This document shows positions 34,819-47,388 of a stretch of 64,000 nt of DNA, piece by piece (the stretch's first letter is position 1; each line of letters starts with the position of its first letter). The DNA is from Epiperipatus broadwayi (lineage: Eukaryota; Onychophora; Udeonychophora; Euonychophora; Peripatidae), in contig JAQFVV010000253.1 of the NCBI GenBank assembly GCA_028023455.1, positions 316,969 through 380,968 on the forward strand. Reading direction: 5' to 3'. The position numbers and the translations under genes were made by a program. The notes below the pieces were generated by a model. That model was not told where the DNA came from. It saw only the letters and a program-made list of their open reading frames with translations, and did not search any database.

Positions 34819-35990
34819 AGGTTTTTACTTATTAATAAACAAATTAAATAAGTTACATTATTATGGTTAGTTAAAGATTACAATATAATAACTCCTTTTA
34901 ATATATTTAATATAATTTATATTTACTTTTCCTATACAATCTTAATTGATATACGTGCTAGGAACTGTATGTAAGAAAAGCTTAGGAATGAGCAACTTTT
35001 GATATCTTAATCCTGATATGTACTCCTAACAATAATTAGTGGATGAGAGAATTGTGGGTAATAGATATAATATAAATGTTATGTAGTTATATGGCCCTCT
35101 TTTTTGACAGAGGGGAAACAGGATTCCTTTGTATTACTCAAGTTAGAATTGACGATTAACACTAAAATATATCAATAATGAACTTAACTCTGATCTGCAT
35201 AATTTTGGCTTCAGATTAAGCTCTTACCTTTATATTTAACTAAGAGGGTGAAATGAGGCTACAAGAGTGAATTAGATCCAAAAATCTGGGTGTATTTTTT
35301 TCAGATCCAAGGTTTCTCAATGATGAGAGCCATACATTAAAAACTAGTCTGGTCATAATGTATGAGTAGGTACTAGATAGGGAATTTGATACACAAACAT
35401 TCAAGCAAAAATTGAGTGCTAAGGCTTGCACTAGGTGCCACTAGTGTATGGAGGAAATTGCTACGATTTTAATATTGAAATTTAAAAAGATGATAAATAA
35501 AATATTACAAATTACAAATCTATTAGTTTTGTTTCAGTTGTGTTATATAATCCTTATTAAGATAATTACAATTTGGTCTATAGTAAATTTGTTGGATTTA
35601 AAACTGGTTTTTGGCATAGTAGTTAATATCCAAGTATTGAGTAAAGTTATAAAAATGAATAATGAATATTCACTACAATTACACTTTATGCTTTAAATGA
35701 GTAGATTTGCAAAACATTTGATTGTATAAAAAATTCTAACGTGATTAATCCTTTGGATAATCAAAAATTAGACTGAGAAAATTTTATCATATTTTGAAAA
35801 ATATTCATCAAAATATAATAGCTGTAATCAAATATAGAATGAGTATGACAGGGTTATTCCACATCTACATCAATTATGCAAAAAGTATTTTATCAATTAA
35901 AATAGAAGAATTTTACAAATGATGTAATTTGTAATGATTGATTGAATACAAGTATAAATTATATACCTGGAGATATGTAATTATATATAG
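33991..35990. other. gene-poor stretch
   Basis: Contains a (TA)n tract at 34782-34814. The frame 34435-34710 is hydrophobic but carries no motif. Nothing else recognised. Confidence 0.5.
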
Positions 35991-35999
35991 GATTTGATC

Positions 36000-36540
36000 A
36001 TAGACATTCAAGCTCCCATCAACTATCCAATATATCTCATACAACCAATACACATAACCACACACATGTGTAAAAGAGACGATCTCCAATATATGTATTT
36101 CATGCTGAACCAGCACTCATCACTTGGTTTATATCATCATCTCCCACACATATATATAATCAGTACTCAGTTTATATTAAAATACCATATCTTTACATTT
36201 TGATGGACAGGCTTCAGTCTATTCCATCCTCCAACTGGGTGTTCCATGATCATATTTTCAATGGTCCAGATGGCTGAAGAGTTGGAGGGAAAATAGATTG
36301 AAGTATGTCTTTAAAGTTTGAGAATCTGCTATCTTAATATAAACAAAGCACTGATTATACATGTGTGTGGGATCTGATGATCTAGACCAACTGATAAGTG
36401 TTGGTTCAGCATGAAATATGCATATTGGAGATCATTTATATTTTTAAAATGTGTGTCATTATTCTGTCTTTTGCATAAGATATTTTGGATAGTTGAAAGG
36501 AGCTTGAAAGTCTGTGTTCAAATCCTTTATATAAATGATA
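36000..36540. repeat. fold-back made of two repeat S copies
   Basis: The left half (36000-36260) is repeat S in reverse, from CATTCAAGCTCCC to ATCTCCCACACATATATA. The right half (36290-36540) is the same in forward direction, ending TGTGTTCAAATCC. The inner parts CTATTCCATCCTCCAACT and AGTTGGAGGGAAAATAG also mirror each other. Arms are about 250 bp with scattered differences. The centre is near 36265. Confidence 0.85.
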
Positions 36541-36639
36541 TAATTGTACTTACAAATAATGCTTTTAAATCTACAAAAAGGGTTATATAAACCCCCCCCA
36601 AAAAAAAACGTAGTGCTAAAAATAAATACTAATAAGACT

Positions 36640-36880
36640 TAAATTATACTGAATCGATTTTCTCAGATGCTTTAAAAATGTTAACTTAAATTATCTTGGT
36701 CAGATTATTATTAATGTGCATGAAAACATAATTGATTACATTAATCACAGATTTAAATTTAGATGATGTGCTTGCTTTTGATAGAATTTTTTTAATATTA
36801 AAAAAAAGGCCATTACATTACATTTTTAAATGCTGACAGTTTTTGTTGTTACACTTTGTGAAAGTTTTGAAAATGTGAAA
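36640..36880 (+). pseudogene. RTE fossil, post-RT region
   Basis: AATCGATTTTCTCAGATGC, CTTGGTCAGATTATTATTAA and ATTAATCACAGATTTAAA match, in order and spacing, the segment of the intact RTE that encodes [16 protein letters not shown] and INHRIKLGW. All frames contain stops. Only this inner piece survives. Confidence 0.7.
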
Positions 36881-39800
36881 CTTTTCACTTCTATATAAAT
36901 TCTTCATTTTATACTGAAACTCAATAAATTGGACATGTATTTTAATTTAACTTTATAAATTAATAATATTCTAAAAAATCACATTCGGTTTTTTAAATAT
37001 TCAAAAACTGACTTGTAAGTATGAACATAGAATTCTAATAAACAAATATGTATTTGTAATAAATCTATTAAATTCTAATTTAAAATCTGTTATTTTCTTT
37101 ATAATTACTAGAGTATTTGAAAGGATGTTAATACTATGTCAATTCTGACAGATAATAGCATTGCATACATTGCTATTTTCTTTATAGTATCGTTATGTTT
37201 ATTAACTTCTATTTCTAAAACTAAAAATCAAATTAATTAAAAGGGTATATGTGCATTCTTTTTGGTTTAAACAATTATCAATCAATTAGTGTATATATTT
37301 ATTTTATATCAAAAACTTTGTGTGAAAGCTAGACCAGTAGGAAGTGAACATTCATTTGAGCAGCATTGTCTGTTATAAGCAATTTAAAAAATCCATAAAA
37401 GCAGTAAAAGAGAATCTATATTATTAAGGAAAATCTTATATTAAACTGGGTTATGATAACAGTAAAGCAGCAATATGTAGTAGCTGAACAACCACACTTT
37501 TTCAGAGAGAAAGACCCAATAATTCTCAGTGAATATATTGTAACTGAAACCCCTTTGTAACCATAAATCATCAATTAATCTAGTTCGCACATTGCTATAT
37601 TGTATTTCTCAACCACCAATCAATTAATCGAGCCCCATTTTTGCACCAAAAACTGTAATCAAAAAGTCTGATCAGGTCACAACAGACAAAATTAATGGTA
37701 TAGCATGAAATTGTTATGATTTAATCTTTTCTTGAACAGGGTTTATCACAAAGACCCATCATAGCAGTATGTGAAAGTACATTAGATTAACCTAAGACAA
37801 ATTATAATTGGGTAATTTTTATTATCATTCAAAACCTTAATATGCGGTTTTAATTTGCATGAGACCTTATGGCCAACCATGGACAAGATGGCATAATTTG
37901 TGAAACTATTAAAGATTATTTTTTCAGAATAACGTGTATGATTCCCCAAGTCTATAATAGCTATTATATGGTAGATACAAGTTATTAACAAGAAAGCAAT
38001 AATTGTAAGTATCACTATAACATGGTTTATTATAGCACAGATATACTTATGATTTTGGTACAAATGCTAGAATAGGCATGTGCTTTGCAATAATAGGTAA
38101 GCATAGAAAAACTTGGGTTTCTTCCTCATTAATTTAAATTTATAATTAAATCAATAGCAGTGAGATTCTTATTGTGTTTGATGAATTGCAAATCATAGCA
38201 TTAAGAGAATGAATTCTATCATAATATTATCTAGGAAATTTATCTTTGAATTTTGAGCCTAATATTATAAACATTTATAAAAACAATAAATTTTGTATTA
38301 TATTCTAGAATTAACAAAGCAAAGCTAAAATGATGGAAGAGGTAAATGGTATTTTATTGTACCCCATACATCATGAACTACCCAAGAACAAAATCATTCA
38401 AATATTTCCCAGAATATTAGTAAGACTTATATGCCCTATTAGTGACAATATGTGCTCTAATGTATGGTCTACTCAATATGTAGGATTTTCTGGTTTTTGT
38501 GAATGACAAATAGCAATGGCATAAGAGGTTAAATCATGAGTTAAAATTTATTTACAATTTTATCATTAACAAATAGTTGATTATATAATGTTTCAATATA
38601 ATATATAAATAAGTAAACAAATGAAATAAACAAAATTAATAAAATGTCATTCCATCTATTTGCTTTAATACATGGATAATATACATAGTTTTATACTAAA
38701 TATAATGACAAGGGTTTATTATAAATGGATTTAACTTCAGCCCTGATAAAAAAGAATAGAGTTCAACATCAAGTCATGAAATATCCAATGTGTCAGTTCC
38801 AGAACCAATGAACCTATATTGCAAACTTATAATTATAATCAATAAGTAATGACATATTTGTGAGAGTTAGCCATAATTAAATACTGAACTAAAGTGGAAA
38901 TTTAAATCTCAATTCGGCTAAATATTATGTAAACAAATATATGATACATTATGGAGACAATTTAGATAGGATTCCCTGCTATACCTTATGACTGCACTTA
39001 CAGGTTATACCTATAGATGAAAGAAGATAATTTTAACATCATAGTACATAAATACATGGCCCAAACCTACATTTATGAAATAAAATATTCCTGCAGATGC
39101 ATTCACCTACACATAAGAATAACACAACACTGAATGCCCTGTGGATTTCTAAACTACCATCAAGCAACAAGTATAATTACACACAGTTCTGTGGTTAAAC
39201 CATCAGCATAGGAATGAATGCAAGATACAGAAAATGGTAAATAATTATTCTGAGGATTAACCACCAGCATAGACTAATGCCATTTAACATTACAAAGCAG
39301 TATTAATGTTTATTTCAAATCAAAATGTAAAATCCTCCTCCTCAGTTATTCTGCTAACTCAGAAACATTGGCTGTCTAGCAGACATGGGTTCAGACATAA
39401 TGAAGAAGTGTTTTATAAAAAAGAACAACTGAGATAATGACTAACTCTGCTTAAAATATGAGCATAATAACAATGTAATAAATATGATATAAGTATAGGC
39501 ACAGAACACTGGAAAGACTCATAGGAATAATTCATGTAAATTCATCAATAATAATAATTCCTAAACTTCTCACAAGCACTGTTCCCTCAATTAATTATTC
39601 TCTTCAATCCCTTGGATTTAAATTAAGCATAGTAAGTACATATTATGAACTTCATATATAAGTTCATATGAAAATAAAATCAAAATAAAATAAATTCTTA
39701 ATTCAAATAAACATTAAAGTACACAACATTTTGGGTATAGTAAATATCCACCCATGAAATAAATATAGCAAATCTTTTAACAATTAATATACATCACATG

Positions 39801-41100
39801 AAACAATAATTTTTTAATTATAACACTGAACTTCAGAGGTGTGATTATATTCCTTTTGTTTCCAATTATTGTGACTATTCCCAAATTAATGGACTCTTGT
39901 GTGAGCTCTATGAATGGACTAGATAATTTTTAAAAACACAACATGTAGACTTATAATTAGAATATTCCTTAGAAGTTACTAAATTCTACATCCTATGTCA
40001 AGTATTATTTCAAATTTATAATATTTAAATTATCTTAATCTGTCTCTTCAACATCAAAAACTAGAAATAATAATCGGAGCAAATAATAATCTAACACTTC
40101 AACATTGGCTATGGAAGTCAGAAAATAATTTTTCTTTTAGTTAGCTGTTCAACAGCTGTTAACATTATTTCAATAATAAACAAATCAAATAGTAGGAACA
40201 TAATTGATAACCTAAGTTCAAATAGGATAATCAATTCCTATTATTCAGCCATTGACACACAAAGACATTAAAATAGCATTTCACTCTGCATGTGCATAAT
40301 ATAATAATAGTTGTTAAAATTATGACTGTAAGATTTTAAAAATTAAATTAATCTATTACTTTATGATGCACGTATAATATAGTTATCCGAATAAATCATG
40401 GAATTAAGATATTTATTTAATGTTAACTGTTTGTAAATAATAGAGACTATTTCAAATACACTGACTTTTTAGCTATTATTTCCACTTTCAGGGTTAATCG
40501 TTCCTATATATTTTAATGATAGATATTTGAGAGGGTTATCAGCGACTTAATTATTGGTTGGAAAACTTGAACAGATTATCTAAATTCAACCAGTCGTGTT
40601 GTTGTTAAAATATCACAAATTTTATAGTTTGATTTATACAGGAGAAATTTTGGTTTAATTCATTTCGTTAATAATTTTTTAAAATGTTCGTTACATGCTT
40701 TACATACATGTTACTTTTACTCCATTTTTTTTTAAATAATTATGAATGCTCTGTCACACTGGAAAACACAAAACGTGTTTATCATATTTTATCTAATAAT
40801 TGAAAATTAATTAGCTTTTGATTTAAATTAAAGATGATTTCTAGGATTATTTTTAAATAAATAAGAATTATTATTATTTTTAATCACACTTTACTAAATT
40901 TGATATATGTTGTTGATTTCTTACAGGTTAAACACATCTTATCTAAATCAGTGGATGGAAAAGAGCAATTTTTAATACATTAAAAAATACATGCAATAAG
41001 GAAGGCAAAATATTACATATTCTCATTATTAAGTTATTTCAAATGAAAGTATCAAGTAAATATAAAATGCAAACCAAGACAATCAAGTCATATCAATGAA
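36881..41100. other. long gene-poor stretch
   Basis: About 4.2 kb with no recognised gene, RNA or repeat. A 93-codon minus-strand frame at 37782-38063 is rich in Ile and looks like a chance frame. Composition is ordinary for this window. Confidence 0.5.
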
Positions 41101-41104
41101 AAGG

Positions 41105-41325
41105 TAAGATATTGAAATAGAGTTGAGTGGGACATATCACTAGAAGAGCTAATAAAAATAGATGAACAGTTGCATTTTTAAATTGGATCTAAAGATATTG
41201 TACAAGACCTAGAAAAGACCGAAGAAAATTGTTAATGAGAAGAGAGATAGAAATCAGAAAAGCTGGAAAAAATTTGGTGAAATTTTAATCTTGCATGGAT
41301 TAATAATGTGAAAATGATGATAATG
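41105..41325 (+). pseudogene. RTE fossil, 3' terminal fragment
   Basis: GAGTTGAGTGGGACATATCAC, then GAAGAGCTAATAAAAATAGA, AGACCTAGAAAAGACCGAAG and a final GATGATAATG follow the order of the last 75 codons and tail of the intact RTE ([12 protein letters not shown] to WIDNG). Stops are frequent. It is a 5'-truncated or eroded copy. Confidence 0.75.
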
Positions 41326-42075
41326 TTTTGTTTTAAATTCATTTTAGAAGAGGAATATAAAACACATAGTCTGTTTTTAAGTAATTAATAAGTTTTTAAG
41401 TAATTAATTATCTTAAAGAAATACAGAAGAAAAATGTACTTACATAATTTTTGAAAATCTATTTTTTTTGTATGTCTTTTAATATTACACACGCACTTAT
41501 TCATATAGGAGGTTATTTTGCCTAAAAAATAAATAATAATATATATTTTTAAATATATATATATCCATTTCTAGAATTCGTATAACAAATATAAAAGTGA
41601 TAATTATAGTAAATTTTTATTGAAAAAAGTACTGACTTAGAAATGACATAAAAATAATTTCCGTTTAATTTAATTTATTATATAATAATTTTAAAATGCA
41701 ATGGAAATATCCGTTGTTTATATGAGAATATGAAAGTACGGTATATAAAATATTCAATTTTTATTATAATAACATTAATTTGCCACATAAATTATGACTA
41801 AATATTTTTCTTTCATCTATAAATGTCATTTTTCATTACATATTTTAATAGTTAAAATATATTATTCTTACTTTACATGTATATATATATTAATTAATTA
41901 AGAAAATTATCAAGTGTATATATATATATTTGCATTAGGATTTGTAAATATAAATGATGTAAAAATTAATAATTGAATATATTTAAAATGTATTTTGTTC
42001 CTAATAAATAAAATTATTTTTAACCAGTTTATTCACCCACATCTATTTTTTGAGGAAATACAATGTTTTGATTTT

Positions 42076-42080
<5 letters not shown>
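41326..42080. other. no gene seen
   Basis: AT-rich sequence with several short TA tracts. No element assigned. Confidence 0.5.
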
Positions 42081-42114
<34 letters not shown>

Positions 42115-42192
42115 GCAACAGCAATAACAACAACAACAACAATAATAATAATAATACAATAACAATAACAATAATAATAATAATAATAATAA
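42081..42192. repeat. interrupted (AAT)n microsatellite
   Basis: AAT repeats with internal CAA/CAG units. The poly-Tyr/Leu/Cys frame on the minus strand is a by-product. Confidence 0.95.
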
Positions 42193-42664
42193 TTCATTGT
42201 AAAAAAAGAAACAAATTTTAATTGGGGTGGGGTCTATTGTGGCTTTTTGGATAAGAAAATATATGTCTTTATTATCGTTAAACGAAATTGATGGAGAATT
42301 TATTGCACACATTGTTGGTAAGTATTTCACTCTGACATGATTAATTTGTTAAAAACTAAGAATATAAAAATTGTTATAATAATAAATATTAATATAAGGA
42401 AATGCACAATATTGTTAAGTTAAGTGTATTATTAAAGGAGGTCAGCATTTGATCTATAAAAATATTTAAAAATTGCCCTATATGATTTAAATGACAAGTC
42501 TGTGAAAATTGAAAATTGAATTTTTAAAAATCAGAGGGACCATAAGTATTGGAAAATAAACGGGAATATCTTGATGTTAGCAAAGCTTTAATTACAAATG
42601 CTTATATAGTCAAATGTTTTTTCAGAAAGTGTTTTTAAATTCAATATTTCTGCACTTTGATAGT
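42193..42664. other. no gene seen
   Basis: AT-rich, nothing recognised. Confidence 0.5.
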
Positions 42665-42760
42665 AAATTACATGCACACTTTTCAAATCAATTGTCTTTT
42701 CATCTTCCTTCTAACTTCACAAAAACAATCAACATTTTTGGACTCTAAATTATTATATGT
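42665..42760 (-). pseudogene. RTE fossil, small endonuclease fragment
   Basis: TTTTCAAATCAATTGTCTTT and CTTCCTTCTAACTTCACAAA match the minus-strand sequence at 54700-54740 of the intact copy, where it encodes CEVRRKGEETIDLKS. Only about 90 bases can be aligned. Confidence 0.6.
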
Positions 42761-43956
42761 TAATTGCAGATGGTTAAAAATGAGATAAATTATCTCTCCT
42801 GTAATATTTGAATTACGTTATCTATTTTCCAGCAAATGATGACATATGAGAAATTAAGCACACAACCTTACCTCACTTTGGTGAGAAAAAATCTGATTTA
42901 TTAATTATAAAATTAATATTATTTACATTAAACAATTATTCAGTCTACTAATGTTAAAATAAAATGTGATTTATTGTTAATTGTAGAATTGATAAACGTC
43001 AGCAGTTGTTTCTGGGCTTATTTAACATTTACGTTATTTCAACCTTTGGTTATATGTCTATATTGCAATAAAATTCGTATTGTAGAGGTTTTTAATATTT
43101 TAAAATTATAAGCTTGGTTCGATCGTTTAATGAACAAGTGGTTTTTTAATTAATATATGTGTCCATTTTTTTTTCCTTTACTTTTCTGTTTAAGCATTTT
43201 AAATTTCTATTTTATAAAGTATAAACTTTTGGTGTTTTGAAATGTAATCTTCATTCCTATTTTTTATATTTTGTATATTTTAGTCATATGATTTCATCAA
43301 ACATAGATGTATAAAGTTTGTGCTTTAATTTTTTTATTATTGATGTTAGTTGCAATTTTATAACAAATGGTCATATCATGACAATGTGTGAATTATTCTA
43401 GGTCATTTATTTCTTGGATGTGTGAGTGGTACTTTTGGGCAGCCTTTAAATTTTAAAATGGAAACAAATGCACTCTAAATCAGTACCCAAATTTCTTTTG
43501 ACAACTATTATTTTTATTTATTAAAATAATTTTGCTTTGTTAACATTTAAAATCTTTAACTTTTTTTCTTCTATGTATTACTAATGTAAGCATTCCCAAT
43601 TAAACATCATTATTTGATATGTGTTGTCATTGGATATCAATTTATTAGTTATGAGTTGTATCTTATCCCCCCCCCCTCAGCTATCCACACGGAATGGTGA
43701 TGGTACTATACTTTCAAACCTATAGTTGGTGCAAATCATCTTCATTTCAGCCACATTATATTACAAATGTCTGCCATTTAGCAGAAAGTATGATGACCTT
43801 CATTCATTATGCAGGCATTTTGGAAATAACTTTTGCTTTTTAGATGGACTAGAATAATTAAATCCCTGAATCTCTATGCATTTGTTGACAACTTGATACC
43901 TTTCATTATACTAGTATCATATAAGAAAAGGATTACTTTTTAACACCTTGTGGACA

Positions 43957-43994
<38 letters not shown>

Positions 43995-44775
43995 CAAGAT
44001 TATTTTATCAGTGTATCTTTCATCTAATCCACTAACACAAAAAGCCAAGCCCCACTTTCATTATACATAAATTTTGCAAAGAAACATTTTTCTTTTCAAT
44101 TTAATTAGAGATTATGATTTGTAATGAACTTTTCTTCCTATTACCACGTATAATAATGCTGATACAATTTACTTTTCTTAACATCATATAAATAATATTT
44201 GATATATTTTATAGTTTATCTTCAGCCTATTCCTTATCTCTTCACCCACAGTATCACCAGTATCACAGAAACCACTTATTTAGAAAGTCAGACTCCTTAT
44301 CCTTGAACTATTTGGAATATCTACAACTATCAAAAACTTTATTATCCATTTCCTCCTCACTTCTTAATTTCTTTTATTGCTCTCAAATGCATGAGACAGT
44401 GGTTCCTATTTTCTTTAACAACCTGTGAACAGATAATCTATTATTTTGTAGACTTATTCTTCTTTAGTTTTTATTTGTGCATTACCATATCATCCAACCT
44501 TTCACCAAATGGAAAAAACTCGAATAAACCTTCATTCTGTATGTATGCTAGCCATATAATTTTTATTATAACACTATCAAACAGATTAGATATCAATAGT
44601 CAAAATAAGAGTCATAGATCACATGACCCAATTTTCTTTAATAAGTGCACATATGATTATATATAATTAAAAACCAGCTAACACTTAGACAATCCCAATA
44701 TCAATAACAATCAACAATTTCAAACTGTTGTCAAGGCAACCTTCTTTTAACAATAAATTTTTTTTTTATATATAT
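42761..44775. other. gene-poor stretch
   Basis: A (TA)n(TG)n tract lies at 43959-43994 and a C-run at 43669-43677. A 91-codon frame at 44391-44666 has no motif. No element recognised. Confidence 0.5.
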
Positions 44776-44780
44776 ATATA

Positions 44781-45224
44781 TGATTTCATATTATTATTAT
44801 TATTGGGATTTTCCATGTGGTAAAATAGCTAAAACCTGATGTTTCAGTACAATAACAAGTACCTTCCTCAAAGCATTCTTTTCTCAAATTATAGGAATGC
44901 ATGTGAGAAAAATCTCATATGCATTCCTATGATTTGAGAAAAAGAATGCTTTGAGGAAGGTACTTGTTATTGTACCGAAACATCAGCTATTTAGCCATTT
45001 TACCACATGGAAATAGCTGACATTTTGGTACAATAACAAGTACCTTCCTCAAAGCAATCTCTTTCTCAAATCAAAGGAATGCCATGAGAAACATCTCATA
45101 TGCATTCCTATGATTTGAAAAAGAAAACACTTTGAGGAAGGTACTTGCTATTGTACCAAAATGTCAGTTATTTAGTTATTTTACCACACGGAATATCTCA
45201 AAAATGATAATAATAATATGAAGT
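44781..45224. repeat. compound fold-back element D
   Basis: The outer inverted repeats start TGATTTCATATTATTATTAT (left) and mirror ATAATAATATGAAGTCA (right), followed by the CATGTGGTAAAATAGCT word. Inside are two hairpins in tandem. Each has arms containing GAGGAAGGTAC, a TTGTTATT-type loop and GTACC with GAAACATCAG or its complement. A TA tract precedes the element. A shrunken relative lies at 2640-2775. No ORF, so it must be non-autonomous or self-duplicating by recombination. Confidence 0.85.
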
Positions 45225-45290
45225 CATCATTTATCCATTAGAATTAATATAAACAAACAAAAAAAAAAAGAATACCAATCAAAACAAAAC

Positions 45291-45322
<32 letters not shown>

Positions 45323-45782
45323 TATATATATTGTGGTGTGTGTGTGTGTGTGTGTGTGTTGGGCTGATGTTTGGTTGTAATGAAACTGAGCTAAAGTGAA
45401 AGATGCAACTGATAAAAATTAAAATACTAAAATTTAAATATATATATATAAAAAATTGAAGAGATGCTAAATATTTAAACATCAACAATCATTATTCCAT
45501 CACCAGTAATTAAATGTCAAATTGAATGAATCTTTCCAAAATTTGAATCATAATAATACTACTCCTATCAACATCCAGAAATCATTATAGTAAGGACATT
45601 CTTATTTATATTTTACCCATTTGTAATATAATTATAACGGCTTTAAAGCCATCTTTTTCTAATAAACTTCAAAATTTCTACAAAAATGTCAAAATTTGAA
45701 ACCTCCATGGTTTTTGGATTTGAGAGCTGCCTCAAACCTACCACCAAATCTACACTTTTTTTTGACAAAATACCATTGATAT
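45225..45782. other. no gene seen; microsatellite inside
   Basis: (TA)n and (TG)n tracts at 45289-45359. The rest is AT-rich without assignment. Confidence 0.55.
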
Positions 45783-45792
45783 ATGTATATAT

Positions 45793-45838
<46 letters not shown>
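45783..45838. repeat. (TA)n tract at the 5' end of RTE copy 1
   Basis: About 50 bases of TA immediately before the first element bases AACATGGATGGG. Confidence 0.95.
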
Positions 45839-45842
<4 letters not shown>

Positions 45843-46009
45843 ATGGATGGGCTGCTCACCAACAGCATTAGCCAGCGTGGTGAGTTTTTTGGCTTTTTAC
45901 TTCTGAGTTTAAGATCGAGAAACACCATGGTCTTTCTTCTCAGTGCCTGATAAGGCAGAATGAATGTTTGTGTAAATGATAAATATTTTTCCAATACATA
46001 TATACAATT

Positions 46010-46783
46010 ATGACAGACAAAAATAAAGCATGGCCCTTATTCCCAGGAGGCTGTAAAGTCACCAACCAAGGCAGCGGTTGGTGGCCGAAGGCGGAGGGTG
46101 CTAAGAATCTCCTGATTGCGGACCCAGGCTGCCATTTGATGACAACTTTTTATTTAGGTACTTACAACTGCAGATCACTTTCAAGTGAAGGAAGATTGCA
46201 AGAATTAGAAGAAGAACTCTCTTATATTAAATGGGATATTATTGGACTTTGTGAAGTTAGAAGAAAAGGTGAAGAGACAATTGATTTAAAAAGTGGACAT
46301 ATATTTTATTATAAAGGCACAAATATTGGAAATACAAGTGGAGTAGGATTCATTATAAATAAAAAGTGGAAGAACAATATTGTGGAGATTGATGGTGTAT
46401 CAGACAGAGTGGCAAGATTAGTTATACAACTTAATAGCAGATACCAAATGCAGATAATTCAGGTTTATGCCCCAACAAGTTCTCATAGTGATGAAGTAGT
46501 AGAAGATTTTTATATGGATGTACAAAAGGCTTTTGATAAGAGTAAACAACATTTTAAAATTGTTATGGGAGACTTTAATGCTAGAATTGGTAAACAAATG
46601 AAAGATGAAAGTGCTGTAGGTAATTTTGGTTATGGTAATAGAAATGAGAGAGGACATAGACTTGTGGAGTTTGCAGAAAAAGAAAAACTTTATATTATGA
46701 ATTCTTTTTTTGAGAAAAATGTTAAAAGAAATGGACATGGAAACATCCAAATGAAGGTACAGCAGAATTGGATTATATTTTGA
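46010..46783 (+). pseudogene. RTE copy 1, endonuclease N-terminal frame
   Basis: 257 codons starting MTDKNKAWPLFPGGC. LGTYNCRSL, LCEVRRKGEE (catalytic Glu), QVYAPTSS and VMGDFNARIG (Asp and Asn) are the motifs of the AP-like endonuclease that nicks target DNA. A 1-base deletion after VKR moves the frame, so the last 17 codons are nonsense. Confidence 0.9.
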
Positions 46784-47088
46784 CTAACAGGAAATACATA
46801 TTTCAAGATTGTAATGTTCTTAATAGATTTAACACAGGAAGTGATCATCGATTAGTAAGGTGCAAGATGCGTGTTAATGTAAAACTAGAAAGACAAAAAT
46901 TGTTAAGAAAAACAATATTTACAGTTGATATTCCTAATCTTCAGAAACATTCTAATGAATTTAAATTAGAACTTACAAATCGATTTCAAGTATTAGTAGA
47001 TTTTGAACATGATTCAGATTTGAATGAAATTAATATGAAAATAACTGATACACTTTTAAAAACTGCAACAAAGATAGCTGGTAGATAA
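46768..47088 (+). pseudogene. RTE copy 1, endonuclease C-terminal frame
   Basis: 106 codons from LDYILTNRKYIF through NTGSDHRLVRCK (the catalytic SDH) to KTATKIAGR, ending at the nonsense change. It is the continuation of the preceding frame after the 1-base deletion. Confidence 0.9.
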
Positions 47089-47097
47089 AAGCAGCAA

Positions 47098-47388
47098 TTG
47101 ACCAACAAAATTTCTATTGAAACTAGAGAATTTATGAAGAAAAGAAGAAATATGAAGATATACAAAAATGATGCACTAAAAAGAATTGAATATCTCGAAT
47201 TTTGTAAAATGGTGCCGAAAAGAGTTGAAAACGATATAAGAAAATATAACTGTGAACTAGCAAGAAAAGCTGTAGAAGAAAATAAAAGTCTTAAGAATGT
47301 AAAACAACCTTTTGGTATTGGTAGGAAATTTATATCTGCAATAAGGAAAAAGATGGAATTATTACTAAAAAGAGAGATGACATCATGA
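47098..47388 (+). pseudogene. RTE copy 1, linker frame
   Basis: Reads TNKISIETREFMKKRRNMK to FISAIRKK, then loses the frame by a 1-base deletion in an A-run. It links endonuclease and RT. Confidence 0.85.

Noticed and set aside
36881-41100. Host gene exons in the long empty stretch
   Set aside because: No frame has balanced codon content with plausible splice sites; chance frames only.
42043-42330. Open frame rich in Tyr, Leu and Cys
   Set aside because: Product of the (AAT)n tract; no flanking coding signal.
44781-45224. CRISPR-like array because of repeated hairpins
   Set aside because: Only two hairpin units with inverted arms and no spacers; the DNA is eukaryotic.
45689-45994. Frame with an Ile-Tyr repeat next to RTE copy 1
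   Set aside because: Antisense to the RTE 5' region and generated by the TA tract.
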